Numbered from the stretch's first letter, positions 25,799-34,426 are shown. The stretch is DNA of 64,000 bases from Sva-07 sp963774765 (GCA_963774765.1 CAVZGP010000030.1:62001-126000); one strand, 5' to 3'. Notes: generated by a model from the sequence alone, not told the origin. Made by a program: numbers and translations.

Positions 25799-26818
25799 CC
25801 GAACCGCGTCCTCCTGAAGACTTTCGGCCCCGCCTACCCCCGCGTACGCTGCCGCCACCGCGCTCCGGCACGGCGGTTCTGCCGACCGCACCGCCGCCAC
25901 CCAGCGGAATGATCGCGGTCAACGGCGTCTCGAAGTTCTTCGGGTCGGTCGTGGCCGTCAGCGACGTGAGCTTCGCCATCGACAACGGCGTCACGGCGCT
26001 GCTCGGCCCGAACGGCGCGGGCAAGTCGACGCTGTTTCGGATGTTGTGCGGGCTGACGCCGCCGTCGCGCGGCACCGTGGATGTGCTCGGCGCGAATCCG
26101 CGCAAGGACCGCGACGTCCACGGGCGCGTGTCGCTCGTGCCACAGCAGGACGCGCTGTTCGATCATCTCGAGCGCGATCGAGTTCCTGCAGGTCGCCGCT
26201 CGAACCCACACGGTCGCGGACCCGGACAGCGCCGCGCGACATGCGCTCGACCTGGTCGACCTGACCGCTGTCGGCGCCAAACCGGTCGGCCAGTTCTCCA
26301 AGGGAATGCGCCAGCGCGTCAAGGTGGCAGCCGCGCTCGTGAACGACCCTGAGGTGCTGATCCTCGACGAACCGCTCACCGGGCTCGATCCGGTCCAGCG
26401 TCGGCACATGATCGCGTTGTTCCACCGCCTCGGCGACGAGGGTCGCTGCGTGTTGGTGTCGAGCCATGTGCTCGACGAAGTGGCCAAGATCGGTTCGCGG
26501 GTGCTGGTGATCGCACAGGGTCGACTGGTCGCGAGCGGCGACTACCGCGACCTGCGCGAGTTGATGGACGACCGTGCTCATCGCATCCGACTCGCTGTGT
26601 CCGATCCGCGCAAGCTCGCCACGGCACTCGTCGAGCGCGGCCTGGTCAGCGGGTTGTCGATCGACGACCGAAACGTGATGGTCGACACGCTCGATGTGGA
26701 CGCATTCGGTCGCCAGGTGGCATCGTTGAGCGTCGAGCTGGGGGTTCGCCTCACCGAGGTCGCTCCGCTCGACGACGACCTCGAGTCGGTGTTCCGGTAT
26801 CTCGTGGAGGGACGATGA
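25795..26818 (+). pseudogene. ABC transporter ATP-binding protein, interrupted by a single-base frameshift
   Basis: The first frame (ATG 25795) contains a Pro-rich N-terminus and Walker A GPNGAGKST, ending its homology at QQDALFDHL. The second frame resumes with SAIEFLQVAARTH and carries the signature FSKGMRQRVKVAAALV, Walker B VLILDEPLTGLDP and switch VSSHVLDEV. One extra base at about 26168-26171 (CTCGAGCGCG) separates them. Joined, it would be about 340 residues. Without frameshifting, the product lacks half of the nucleotide site. It overlaps both neighbours by 4 bp, so coupling to the downstream permease start remains through the second frame. Confidence 0.85.
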
Positions 26819-27570
26819 GCGTGGCGTCGGCGGGTGACCGCGTGCGGCGACACGTCGCGCCAGGCGCCGCGATCGCGCTGTCGTACCGGGTCGTGCTGCG
26901 CCAGTTGACGAGCCGTTCGCGGATCGTCGGGCTGTCGCTGCTGGCTCTCGTGGCGCCGATCTCGGCATTCGCGCTCGGCAGCGCTGATGCGTCGCTGGAC
27001 GACTCGGTGCAGTTGATCGCCAGCGTGGGACTCGGTCTCGTCCTGCCGGTGGTGACGTTGGTGTTCGCGGGAGCAGCGATCGGCGACCTGCGCGATGACA
27101 AGACGCTGGTGTACCTGTGGCTGCGGCCGATGGACCGCTGGCCGATCGTGGCCGGTGCAGCGTTCGCCGCAGGGACTCTCGCTGCGCCGATCACGATCAT
27201 CCCGCTCGTCCTCGCCGCGATTCTCACCGGGGCCGGCAACGGCATCGTGGTGGGCACACTGCTCGCCGCGATTGTCGGGCTCGTCGCCTATGTCGGGTTG
27301 TTCACGCTGTTCGGCGTGTGGCTGAAGCGTTTCATCGTCTGGGGTCTCGCGTACATCCTGATCTGGGAGGGGTTCATCGCCCAGGCCGGTGCCGGCGTCG
27401 CTCGACTCGCGCTGCGCAAGTACACCCGCTCGATCCTCGTCGATCGCACTGGCGCCGACCTCGTCCTGGCCGACTTCTCCCTCGCGATGGCCGTGATCGT
27501 GCCGATCATCGTGGCGCTCGTGGCGCTCGCCGTGGGCTCCTGGCGCCTGGCCAACCAAGACATCGACTGA
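26815..27570 (+). CDS. ABC-2 type permease, partner of the frameshifted ATPase
   Basis: A 251-residue protein with six hydrophobic helices and the loop GDLRDDKTLVYLWLRPMDRWPIVAGAAF, comparable to the SDRRNGMLAMYLSTPLDRRTYLVAK loop of the other permease in the operon. It starts in an ATGA overlap with the second ATPase frame. It is the last gene of the exporter operon; a repeat element begins 33 bp downstream. Cargo unknown. Confidence 0.8.
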   Translation: MSVASAGDRVRRHVAPGAAIALSYRVVLRQLTSRSRIVGLSLLALVAPISAFALGSADASLDDSVQLIASVGLGLVLPVVTLVFAGAAIGDLRDDKTLVYLWLRPMDRWPIVAGAAFAAGTLAAPITIIPLVLAAILTGAGNGIVVGTLLAAIVGLVAYVGLFTLFGVWLKRFIVWGLAYILIWEGFIAQAGAGVARLALRKYTRSILVDRTGADLVLADFSLAMAVIVPIIVALVALAVGSWRLANQDID

Positions 27571-27602
27571 CTGGGTGACGCGGTGCCAGGGGCGCCAGCG
27601 TG

Positions 27603-27810
27603 TTGGGAAACAGCGATTCGGGACCCGAACGAATCACGCGCCACTGAACGTCGCCCTCCGATGAGCGAAGTGACCGGATACAGCGGTTTCGCTCATCGCA
27701 CGCCACGAGAATCGCCCTCCGATGAGCGAAGCGACCGGATACGGCGGTTTGGCTCATCGCAACGCGAACTCCAGCCCAATCGCTGAGGCCCCAGGCACGC
27801 TGCAACCGGT
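27603..27810 (-). repeat. Composite repeat with hairpin doublet, locus 3
   Basis: Two 40-nt copies (27659-27698 and 27720-27759; exact 61-bp period) in the same orientation as locus 2 and sharing its flanks on both sides, from TTGGG through ACCGGT, about 205 bp in all. Spacer and trailing sequences (GAGGGCGATTCTC and GAGGGCGACGTTC, minus-strand reading) resemble each other more than they resemble locus 2, consistent with local tandem duplication. It lies between the ABC operon and an LLM gene in tandem orientation. Confidence 0.88.
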
Positions 27811-27845
27811 GACGCGGTTCCTGGCACCGGCGTAACCTGCTGGCC

Positions 27846-28760
27846 ATGTTTCGGCGGATGCGCATCGGACACCAGCTGTCGGCACGGGTGGAGGGCGACC
27901 CTGTTGCGGCGGCGGTGCGCGCCGAGGGGCTCGGCTTCGACATCGTGCTGGCCGCCGACCACGTCGGGCCGGGCTGGGCGCCGATGCCCACGCTGTCCGC
28001 CATCGCTGCGTCGACCGAACGGATCAGGCTCGGCACGCTCGTGCTCAACAACGACATGCGCAATCCCGTGCAGCTCGCGTGGGAGGCGTCGACGATCGAT
28101 CGAATCTCGGGCGGTCGGTTCGAGCTGGGCCTGGGCGCGGGCCACACCCCGAGCGAATACGAGGCCACCGGAGTCGAACGGTCGGCGCCGGCCGAACGCA
28201 AACGACGTCTCGCCGAGGGCGTCGAGATCATCCGCGACCTCCTCGACGGCAAGCGCGTGGAACACGAAGGCGAGCACTACCGCATCGATCGTGCAGGTAT
28301 CGATCCCGCCGCGCAATCGCACCTCCCGATCCTCGTCGGTGGCAATGGAGCCGCACTGCTCGCCCACGCCGGTCGCCACGCCGACATCATCGGCCTCCAA
28401 GGCCTCGGTCGAACGCGTGAGGACGGCCACAGCCACGACGTCAAGTGGTCGACGCAGCGACTCGACGAACAGATCGCCCAGGTGCACGTCGGCGCGGGCG
28501 TGCGATTCGACGACGTCGAGTTCAACGCGATGGTGCAGGTCGTGCAGATCACCGACGACCGCGAGGCAGCGCTGGCCAAGGTGGTTGACCGGGTCGACGG
28601 GCTGACGATGGAGGACGCGATGTCCACGCCCTACCTGCTGATCGGCACGGTCGACGAGATCGTGCTGCACCTGATGGCCTGCAACGAACGGTGGGGTATC
28701 AACTACTTCGCGGTGCGCGAACTCGACGACTTCGAACCGGTGCTCCGCGCGCTTCGCTGA
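27846..28760 (+). CDS. LLM-class F420-dependent oxidoreductase (second copy)
   Basis: A 304-residue luciferase-like monooxygenase-fold enzyme. Key segments: FDIVLAADHVGPGWAPMPTL, RLGTLVLNNDMRNPVQLAWEASTIDRISGGR (in two parts) and the F420-type GAGHTPSEYEATG loop, then LPILVGGNGAALLAHAGRHADIIGL. It matches the subgroup annotated as F420-dependent LLM oxidoreductases of mycobacteria (TIGR03621-like). Start ATG 27846 lies 35 bp after the composite repeat. Substrate unknown. Confidence 0.85.
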   Translation: MFRRMRIGHQLSARVEGDPVAAAVRAEGLGFDIVLAADHVGPGWAPMPTLSAIAASTERIRLGTLVLNNDMRNPVQLAWEASTIDRISGGRFELGLGAGHTPSEYEATGVERSAPAERKRRLAEGVEIIRDLLDGKRVEHEGEHYRIDRAGIDPAAQSHLPILVGGNGAALLAHAGRHADIIGLQGLGRTREDGHSHDVKWSTQRLDEQIAQVHVGAGVRFDDVEFNAMVQVVQITDDREAALAKVVDRVDGLTMEDAMSTPYLLIGTVDEIVLHLMACNERWGINYFAVRELDDFEPVLRALR

Positions 28761-28792
28761 CGACCCCTCGACTCGAATCCGTGCAGTTCTGA

Positions 28793-28827
28793 GCGGATTT
28801 GGTTTCAACTGTCGCAACCAGATCCGC
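28793..28827. terminator. Hairpin between convergent LLM and VOC genes
   Basis: GCGGATTTGGTT at 28793-28804 pairs with AACCAGATCCGC at 28816-28827 (one T-G wobble) around an 11-nt loop. It lies 32 bp after the LLM stop and about 40 bp before the end of the convergent VOC gene, suiting a bidirectional terminator. It is unrelated in sequence to the GGGGTCAGACCCC family. Confidence 0.6.
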
Positions 28828-28868
28828 AGGGAATCGCACCCGCCGGGTGCGGAACCGTGTGCGAACGG

Positions 28869-29228
28869 TCAATGCGTCGCGACGCAGAACTCGTTGCCCT
28901 CAGGATCGGCGAGCGTCGTCCACTCCATCCCGTATTCGGCCTTCTCGTGGACGATCGTGGCACCGAGGCCGACGAGCCGCTCGACCTCGGCTGCCCGGTT
29001 GTCGGCGTTCATGTCGAGGTGGACGCGGTTCTTCACCGTCTTGGCCTCGGGGACCTGGATGAACATCATCATCGGGTCGGATCCCTCGCCCGGGATGCGG
29101 GCGAAGAATTCGCTGGCGGCCATCTCGCCGGCTTGGTCGACTGGTCGTCCGACCGCAGCCGACCAGAACTCGGCGACGATCAGTGCGTTCGCGCAGTCGA
29201 AGGTGAGAGCGGCGACGTGGAGGCTCAT
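28869..29228 (-). CDS. VOC-family (glyoxalase/bleomycin resistance-like) protein
   Basis: A 119-residue single-domain VOC protein. It shows FDCANALIVAEFWSAAVGRP (first beta-alpha-beta unit), KNRVHLDMNADNRAAEVERLVGLGATIV and the family-typical ending TTLADPEGNEFCVATH with a metal-binding Glu. It belongs to the glyoxalase_6-like group, widespread in Actinobacteria, with no assigned substrate. Confidence 0.8.
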   Translation of the reverse strand: MSLHVAALTFDCANALIVAEFWSAAVGRPVDQAGEMAASEFFARIPGEGSDPMMMFIQVPEAKTVKNRVHLDMNADNRAAEVERLVGLGATIVHEKAEYGMEWTTLADPEGNEFCVATH

Positions 29229-29268
29229 GGGGACATGTTGCCACGTCCGCAGCAGCGCAGCGACAGGT

Positions 29269-30495
29269 TCAGGCCGCAGCGCGGGTCTTGCGCAGGATCG
29301 GGTCGGCGAGGCCGAGCGCCTTGTCGGCGATCGACAGGACGCGCCCGGCCGCGCCCGGTGTGGTGTTGTCGACCAGATTGCCCATGACCGCCAACGTGAT
29401 GTTGGCGATGGCGTCGGTGCTCACGGACAGTCGAAGTCCCGGCTTGAGGATCCAGGGGTGTCCGACCAGGAACGAGAACCGCCGACCGGTGCGGAGAAAG
29501 GCGTCGAAGCGTTCGCCGACGAGTTCGTCGTAACGGACCGGCGCGGTGGCCGGATTCTGGAGGAACAGGTCGGCGGCGAGCATCCCGGACTCGAGGCCGT
29601 AGTCGATGCCTTCACCGTTCATCGGATTGACGAGGCCGGCCGCGTCGCCGATCGCGACCCACCCCGCGCCGTGGCGGCGCTGAGTGGACATCGGGAGGCG
29701 CCACGCCCGAGGGCGTTCGAGGTTCGGTCCGAGATCCCAGTCGTCCTGCACCTGGTGGCGGTAGGCGTCGAGCAACGTGTTGAGGTTCAGCTTCTTGAAG
29801 CCCTTCATCGTCGACAACGCGCCAACGCCGATGTTGACCGTGCCGTCGCCGGCGGGAAACATCCACCCGTAGCCGGGGATGGCGATGCCGTTGTCGTCCT
29901 TCAACGAGAGGCATGCTTCGAGATGGACGTCGGTGTGCCGCGGCGTGGCGGCATAGGTGCGGATCGCCAAACCGAACGGCTCGTCGGGCACTCGATCAGC
30001 ACCGAGCTTGCGGGCCACCGCTCCCTGCGCTCCTGCCGCGATCACCGTGAGGTCGGCGACGATTCGTCGACCGTCGGCATCCACGCCGGTGACCCTTCCG
30101 TCGGCGCCGATCACCGGCGTCGCCTCGGTCTCGAACACGATCTCGGCTCCCGCCTCGACCGCAGCATCCATCAGCGCAGCATCGAGGCGGCGACGCGGCC
30201 AGACGGCACCGTGATTGGGGAAGCGATCGGTGGTCGGCCAGTCGAGTTCGCGCACCTGCTTGCCGGCGATCATCCTCAACCCACGGATGCGATGGGCGTC
30301 GTCGAGCGGGATCTTCAGTTCGTTCAACGCACCGACCGCTCGGGGGGTGAGACCATCACCGCACACCTTGTCGCGCCCGTGAGCTCCCTTTTCGAACACC
30401 ATGACCGTCGCGCCCGAGCGGGCGGCCTGGATCGCAGTCGCCGCACCGGCCGGCCCGGCGCCGATCACGGCGATGTCGACTCGTTGCGCACTCAC
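29269..30495 (-). CDS. Geranylgeranyl reductase family FAD-dependent oxidoreductase (MenJ-like)
   Basis: A 408-residue flavoprotein. The N-terminal dinucleotide fold VDIAVIGAGPAGAATAIQAARSG, then KVCGDGLTPRAVGALNEL with the family-typical CGDG(L/V) loop, and VAIGDAAGLVNPMNGEGIDYGLESG (FAD-binding DG motif). In Actinobacteria such enzymes saturate menaquinone side-chain double bonds (MenJ), or archaeal-type isoprenoids elsewhere; the MenJ role is inference. GTG 30495 (SAQRVDIAVIG) is preferred over the longer frame to 30555. Upstream lies hairpin copy 2. Confidence 0.85.
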   Translation of the reverse strand: MSAQRVDIAVIGAGPAGAATAIQAARSGATVMVFEKGAHGRDKVCGDGLTPRAVGALNELKIPLDDAHRIRGLRMIAGKQVRELDWPTTDRFPNHGAVWPRRRLDAALMDAAVEAGAEIVFETEATPVIGADGRVTGVDADGRRIVADLTVIAAGAQGAVARKLGADRVPDEPFGLAIRTYAATPRHTDVHLEACLSLKDDNGIAIPGYGWMFPAGDGTVNIGVGALSTMKGFKKLNLNTLLDAYRHQVQDDWDLGPNLERPRAWRLPMSTQRRHGAGWVAIGDAAGLVNPMNGEGIDYGLESGMLAADLFLQNPATAPVRYDELVGERFDAFLRTGRRFSFLVGHPWILKPGLRLSVSTDAIANITLAVMGNLVDNTTPGAAGRVLSIADKALGLADPILRKTRAAA

Positions 30496-30572
30496 GCCGC
30501 CCACGCTGCCGGAATCCCGGAGGAAAACCACCGTCGAGCCCCCGAAGTCACCCACCCCTCCGTCGCCATCCC

Positions 30573-30627
30573 CCCGAAAAATGCCTGGTTTGTCGCGCTC
30601 AGCGCGCAGATCCAGGCATTTTTCGGG
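30573..30627. repeat. Long hairpin, loop-conserved repeat family, copy 2
   Basis: A perfect 16-bp stem (CCCGAAAAATGCCTGG at 30573-30588, CCAGGCATTTTTCGGG at 30612-30627) encloses TTTGTCGCGCTCAGCGCG, nearly identical to the loop region of the hairpin at 8190-8261. It lies in the divergent region between the FAD oxidoreductase and the ECF sigma gene. Confidence 0.82.
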
Positions 30628-30668
30628 CTCAGGGGATGTGGGGTGTCGGAGTTCGGGGGCGCGCGACG

Positions 30669-31208
30669 ATGATGTCGGTGATGGGGACGCCGCACTCGAC
30701 GATCGACCACGGCGCAGTGCTGCTGGAGATCTACGACGACGCGGTCGGTGAGGTGTTCACCTACCTCCGGGCGCGTTGCGGCGGTCGGGCGGTCGCCGAG
30801 GATCTGACCGCCGACACGTTCCTCGCGGCCGTCGGCCAGATCCGTCGTGGAGCGGTCGACACGGTGACGGTCGCCTGGCTGATCGGCATCGCTCGGCACA
30901 AGTTGATCGACGAGTGGAGACGCGCCGCTCGCCGGCCCCGCTCCCAACCGCTCGACGATGACACCTTCGACGAGCGGGTGGGTGACGACGTCTGGGATGC
31001 CGTGATCGACCAGGAAGTCGTGGGGGGCGTGATGGCCGAACTCGGGCCGCATCATCGATCGGCGCTCACGTTGCGCTACTTCGACGGGCTTGCCGTGCCA
31101 GAGGTCGCCGCACACCTCGGCCGCACGGTGGAGGCGACCGAGACGCTGTTGGTTCGGGCGCGTCGCCGATTCCGAACCGTGTACGAACAGCAAGGAGGCG
31201 TGTCATGA
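30669..31208 (+). CDS. ECF-type sigma-70 factor
   Basis: A 179-residue sigma factor. Region 2 is seen in VFTYLRARCGGRAVAEDLTADTFLAAVGQI and WLIGIARHKLIDEWRRAARRP; region 4 HTH in LGPHHRSALTLRYFDGLAVPEVAAHLGRTVEATETLLVRARRRFR. It overlaps the next gene by 4 bp. No conventional anti-sigma factor is adjacent; the coupled VOC fusion may fill that role (inference). Several ATGs cluster at the start (30669, 30672, 30681). Confidence 0.88.
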   Translation: MMSVMGTPHSTIDHGAVLLEIYDDAVGEVFTYLRARCGGRAVAEDLTADTFLAAVGQIRRGAVDTVTVAWLIGIARHKLIDEWRRAARRPRSQPLDDDTFDERVGDDVWDAVIDQEVVGGVMAELGPHHRSALTLRYFDGLAVPEVAAHLGRTVEATETLLVRARRRFRTVYEQQGGVS

Positions 31209-32176
31209 CCGAGCCGCACGACCCCTTCGATCGGCTTGCGCCGGCGACCGACGAACTCGTCGATCCGATCTTTGCTGCTCGCCTGCGGGCTCGCGTGCAG
31301 CGATCCCTCGGTGCCACACTCGAACGGATCGTCGTCCAACTCCCATCGCGCGTCGCGTCCCGGACCGACACCCCGAACCGCACACGAACCGAGAGGATCT
31401 CAACCATGGCCCAGGTCATCACCCCGTACATCTGCGTGCACGATGCGACCGCTGCGCTCGACTGGTACCGCGAGTACTTCGGCGCCGGCGTCCGCAACGT
31501 GATCCCGTGGGAGGGGCGCGTCGGCCACGCCGAGCTCGACGTCGCCGGAGCCGTGTTCTACCTCAGTGACGAAGCACCGCAGCTCGGCGTGGTCGCGCCG
31601 ACCCGAGACGGTTCGCAGACGTCGGTCAGCATCGTCATCCAGGTCGCCGCCGTCGAGCAGTTCGTCGAACGCGCCCAACGAGGTGGGGCCGTGGTGCAAC
31701 GACCGATCGAGGAGGCGCACGGGTCGCGCAGCGCATGGATCGTCGACCCGTACGGTCACCGTTGGAACGTCGGCACCCCCGTGTACGACCCCGAGCAGGT
31801 CGCCACCCGCCGGGCGCCGTCGGAGCCGTACTACATGACGTTGACCACCGCCGATGTCGAACGCGGCGCAGCGTTCTACGGCGCGGTGCTGGGCTGGGAG
31901 TTCCAGGATCAGGGCAACGGCGGCCGCCACGTGACCAACACCGAGATGCCGATCGGTCTTCGAACCACCGAGAATCCGTTCGGCAACACCGAGCCCGGCG
32001 AGATCCAGATGTGGTTCACCGTGCGCGACTTCGACGACGCGGTCGAACGGGTACGGGTCGCCGGCGGCACCGTGGTGGAGTTGAACGCGTACGATTCCGG
32101 ACGCGAGGCGATCTGCGAGGACGATCAGGGCGTCACGTTCAAGCTCAGCGAACCGGCTCCCGGCTACGACCGCTGA
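31205..32176 (+). CDS. Tandem VOC-domain protein with an N-terminal sigma-associated tail
   Basis: A 323-residue protein co-translated with the ECF sigma gene (ATGA). Residues 1-50 (DPFDRLAPATDELVDPIFAARLRARVQRSL) form a short conserved-looking helical segment, residues about 50-65 are a polar linker, then two VOC domains: VITPYICVHDATAALDWYREYF to HRWNVGTPV, and YYMTLTTADVERGAAFYGAVLGWEF to VTFKLSEP. A similar tail on VOC proteins beside sigma factors is familiar from Actinobacteria. The tail may contact the sigma factor while the VOC part senses a small molecule; both are inference. Confidence 0.8.
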   Translation: MTEPHDPFDRLAPATDELVDPIFAARLRARVQRSLGATLERIVVQLPSRVASRTDTPNRTRTERISTMAQVITPYICVHDATAALDWYREYFGAGVRNVIPWEGRVGHAELDVAGAVFYLSDEAPQLGVVAPTRDGSQTSVSIVIQVAAVEQFVERAQRGGAVVQRPIEEAHGSRSAWIVDPYGHRWNVGTPVYDPEQVATRRAPSEPYYMTLTTADVERGAAFYGAVLGWEFQDQGNGGRHVTNTEMPIGLRTTENPFGNTEPGEIQMWFTVRDFDDAVERVRVAGGTVVELNAYDSGREAICEDDQGVTFKLSEPAPGYDR

Positions 32177-32215
32177 TCGATCCAGCCGCGCTCTGCGTCG
32201 ACATAACGTGTCGGC

Positions 32216-32788
32216 GTGGCCGATGGCATCGATCTGTACTGGATTCCGCTCGGCGCCGGAGCCGGCGGAGCGTTCGTTCGCTGGAGCGGCAGGTGCTACG
32301 AAGCCATCGCAGCGGGAATCGGCCGACGTCGGCGGCAGCCACTCTTCCACTCGGCGCTCGAGGTACGCATCGACGGGACTACGACCATCATCGAGATGAC
32401 CCCGGTGTGGATCACGCGCGGTGAGCGCGGCGTGGTCGGTGAGGGTCCCGTGGGTGTGCGGGGACTGGGGCGGTGGCGAGTGTTCCGCTACGAGGTGCGT
32501 CGGTGGACGGGCGGGTCGATCCCGGACGTCGGCGAAGCGATCGGAGGCGCAGTGTTGCTGAGCAACGACTCATCGGTGGCAGCGCGGGTGCTCGATCTGG
32601 TATCGAACGTCCCGCTGGCCACCTGGGGACGCGACGAGTTGGGTACCGGCGACATGTGGAACTCGAACTCGGTCGTGTCGTGGCTTCTCGTGAGTGCCGG
32701 AGTCGCGCTCGACGGGGTGCGACCGCCAGGCGACGGTCGAGCGCCTGGCTGGGACGCCGGGGTCAGCGCGGCGGTGGCCGGGGCATGA
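32216..32788 (+). CDS. Conserved-looking protein of unknown function
   Basis: A 190-residue soluble protein from GTG 32216. It is Trp- and Gly-rich, with LYWIPLGAGAGGAFVRWSGRCYEAI at the start, HSALEVRIDGTTTIIEMTPVWI in the middle and GTGDMWNSNSVVSWLLVSAG plus PPGDGRAPGWDAGV at the end. The early His and late Asn-Ser pattern faintly recalls permuted papain-like/LRAT folds, but there is no catalytic Cys at the expected place (only Cys27), so I assign no function. GC-rich third positions support coding. It ends about 120 bp before the tryptophanase stop. Confidence 0.6.
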   Translation: MADGIDLYWIPLGAGAGGAFVRWSGRCYEAIAAGIGRRRRQPLFHSALEVRIDGTTTIIEMTPVWITRGERGVVGEGPVGVRGLGRWRVFRYEVRRWTGGSIPDVGEAIGGAVLLSNDSSVAARVLDLVSNVPLATWGRDELGTGDMWNSNSVVSWLLVSAGVALDGVRPPGDGRAPGWDAGVSAAVAGA

Positions 32789-32906
32789 ACACCGACTGGT
32801 GGCCCCGACGCTCATCCAGTCGCAGACGTGGTTCACCCCGCACTCGGCGTTCCGCGATCCGGATGTCGAGATCGACCGTACGCCCCTTCGGTCCGAACCC
32901 CGTTGC

Positions 32907-34283
32907 TCAGGTCAGCGGTGCGAAGGTGGCCGTGAAGTGTCGTAGCGGGCGAGGTGTACTGGTGATCCGGTAGCCGGTGAGCTGCTCGGCGGTGGCGGCG
33001 ACCGACAGCACGACCTCGATGACGTAGTCGATGTGACTCTGGGTGTAGGTCCGTCTCGGGATGGCGAGACGCACGAGTTCCATCGTCGCGGGCCGCTCGC
33101 TTCCGTCGGGTTGCATGCCGAACATCACCGAGCCGATCTCACAGCCGCGGATGCCGCCCGCTTCGTAGAGCGCGATCGCCAACGCCTGGCCCGGGTAGCT
33201 GAGCGGATCGACGTGCGACAGCAAGCGTCCGGCGTCGAGGTAGACGGCGTGACCGCCGATCGGCAGCACCACCGGGATCCCGGCCTCGGCGAGTGCGTCA
33301 CCGAGGTAGGCGGTCGAGCGGATCCGGTACCGGAGGTAGTCGTGCTGCACCGACTCGCGCAGTCCCTGGGCGAGCGCCTCGAGATCGCGGCCGGCGAGCC
33401 CGCCGTAGGTGGGGAAGCCCTCGGTGAGTATGAGCAGGGTGCGGCATTCGTTGGCGAGTGCTTCGTCGTTCATCGCCAGCCAGCCCCCGATGTTGCCGAG
33501 CGGGTCCTTCTTGGCACTCATGGTCATGCCGTCGGCGAGCGAGGCGATCTCGCGCACGATGTCGCGCACATCTCGTTCGCCCTGTCCTGCCTCGCGCTCG
33601 CGGATGAACCATGCGTTCTCCGCGAACCGGCATGCGTCGAGAAAGAGCGGAACCCCGAACTCGTCGCACAGGGCGCGCACCCCGCGCAGGTTCTCGAGTG
33701 ACACCGGCTGTCCGCCGCCGGAGTTGTTGGTGATCGTCACGAACACGACGGGGATCACGTCGGCGCCGTGCTCGGCCAGCAGCGCCCGCAGCGCGTCGAG
33801 ATCCATGTTGCCCTTGAAGGGGTGCAGCGAGCCGGGATCGCGGCCCTCGGCGATCACCAGGTCGACCGCGGTCGCGCCCGTGTACTCGACGTTGGCGCGC
33901 GTCGTGTCGAAGTGGGTGTTGTTCGGCACGATCTTGCCGACGCCGCCGATCGCCGTGAACAGGATCTTCTCGGCGGCGCGCCCCTGGTGCGTGGGGATCA
34001 CGTGCTCGAACGGGAAGAGATCCTGGACGCTCTCGAGAAAGCGGAACCACGACGGTGAGCCGGCGTAGCTTTCGTCGCCACGCTGGATCGCAGCCCACTG
34101 GTCGCGCGACATCGCGCCGGTGCCGGAGTCGGTGAGGAGATCGATCAGCACGTCTTCGGCGCGCAGCGAGAAGAGGTTGTTGCCTGCTGCGGCGAGCGAC
34201 GATCGTCGTTGCTCGGGTGTGGTCATCACGAGCGGCTCGACGGAGTGCACTCTGAACGGCTCGATGATCGTTGAGAACCCCAT
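32907..34283 (-). CDS. tnaA: Tryptophanase / tyrosine phenol-lyase family beta-eliminating lyase
   Basis: A 458-residue PLP lyase that cleaves L-Trp (to indole, pyruvate and ammonia) or L-Tyr. Family motifs: LLTDSGTGAMSRDQWAAIQRGDESYAGS (in two parts), THQGRAAEKILF, FVTITNNSGGGQPVS, FLDACRFAENAWFI and TMSAKKDPLGNIGGW with the PLP Lys. Length and motif order are standard. Trp and Tyr specificities cannot be separated reliably by eye; tnaA is the more frequent form. There is no tnaB permease or tnaC leader nearby. ATG 34283 is the start. Confidence 0.9.
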   Translation of the reverse strand: MGFSTIIEPFRVHSVEPLVMTTPEQRRSSLAAAGNNLFSLRAEDVLIDLLTDSGTGAMSRDQWAAIQRGDESYAGSPSWFRFLESVQDLFPFEHVIPTHQGRAAEKILFTAIGGVGKIVPNNTHFDTTRANVEYTGATAVDLVIAEGRDPGSLHPFKGNMDLDALRALLAEHGADVIPVVFVTITNNSGGGQPVSLENLRGVRALCDEFGVPLFLDACRFAENAWFIREREAGQGERDVRDIVREIASLADGMTMSAKKDPLGNIGGWLAMNDEALANECRTLLILTEGFPTYGGLAGRDLEALAQGLRESVQHDYLRYRIRSTAYLGDALAEAGIPVVLPIGGHAVYLDAGRLLSHVDPLSYPGQALAIALYEAGGIRGCEIGSVMFGMQPDGSERPATMELVRLAIPRRTYTQSHIDYVIEVVLSVAATAEQLTGYRITSTPRPLRHFTATFAPLT

Positions 34284-34426
34284 CCGATCATCATGCCCCA
34301 GACCGGTGTCGCCGGGGGTCACCCGTCCACGAGGCTCAACAAGAGCCGCAGCAGGTGGCGACGCTCGCGTGACACATGACCTTCATGTCACGAGATCGGT
34401 CTTGATCACCCTGGTCCGACGCGATA

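Noticed and set aside
23715..27810. Short plus-strand ORFs across the composite repeats
   Set aside because: Their peptides simply translate the hairpin repeats and differ between loci through frame changes.
32799..32945. Possible small ORF or gene remnant with QTWFTPHSAFRDPDVEIDR
   Set aside because: The short stretch has protein-like codon use but no start signal, no recognised family, and it runs into the tryptophanase 3' end; evidence is too thin for a feature.
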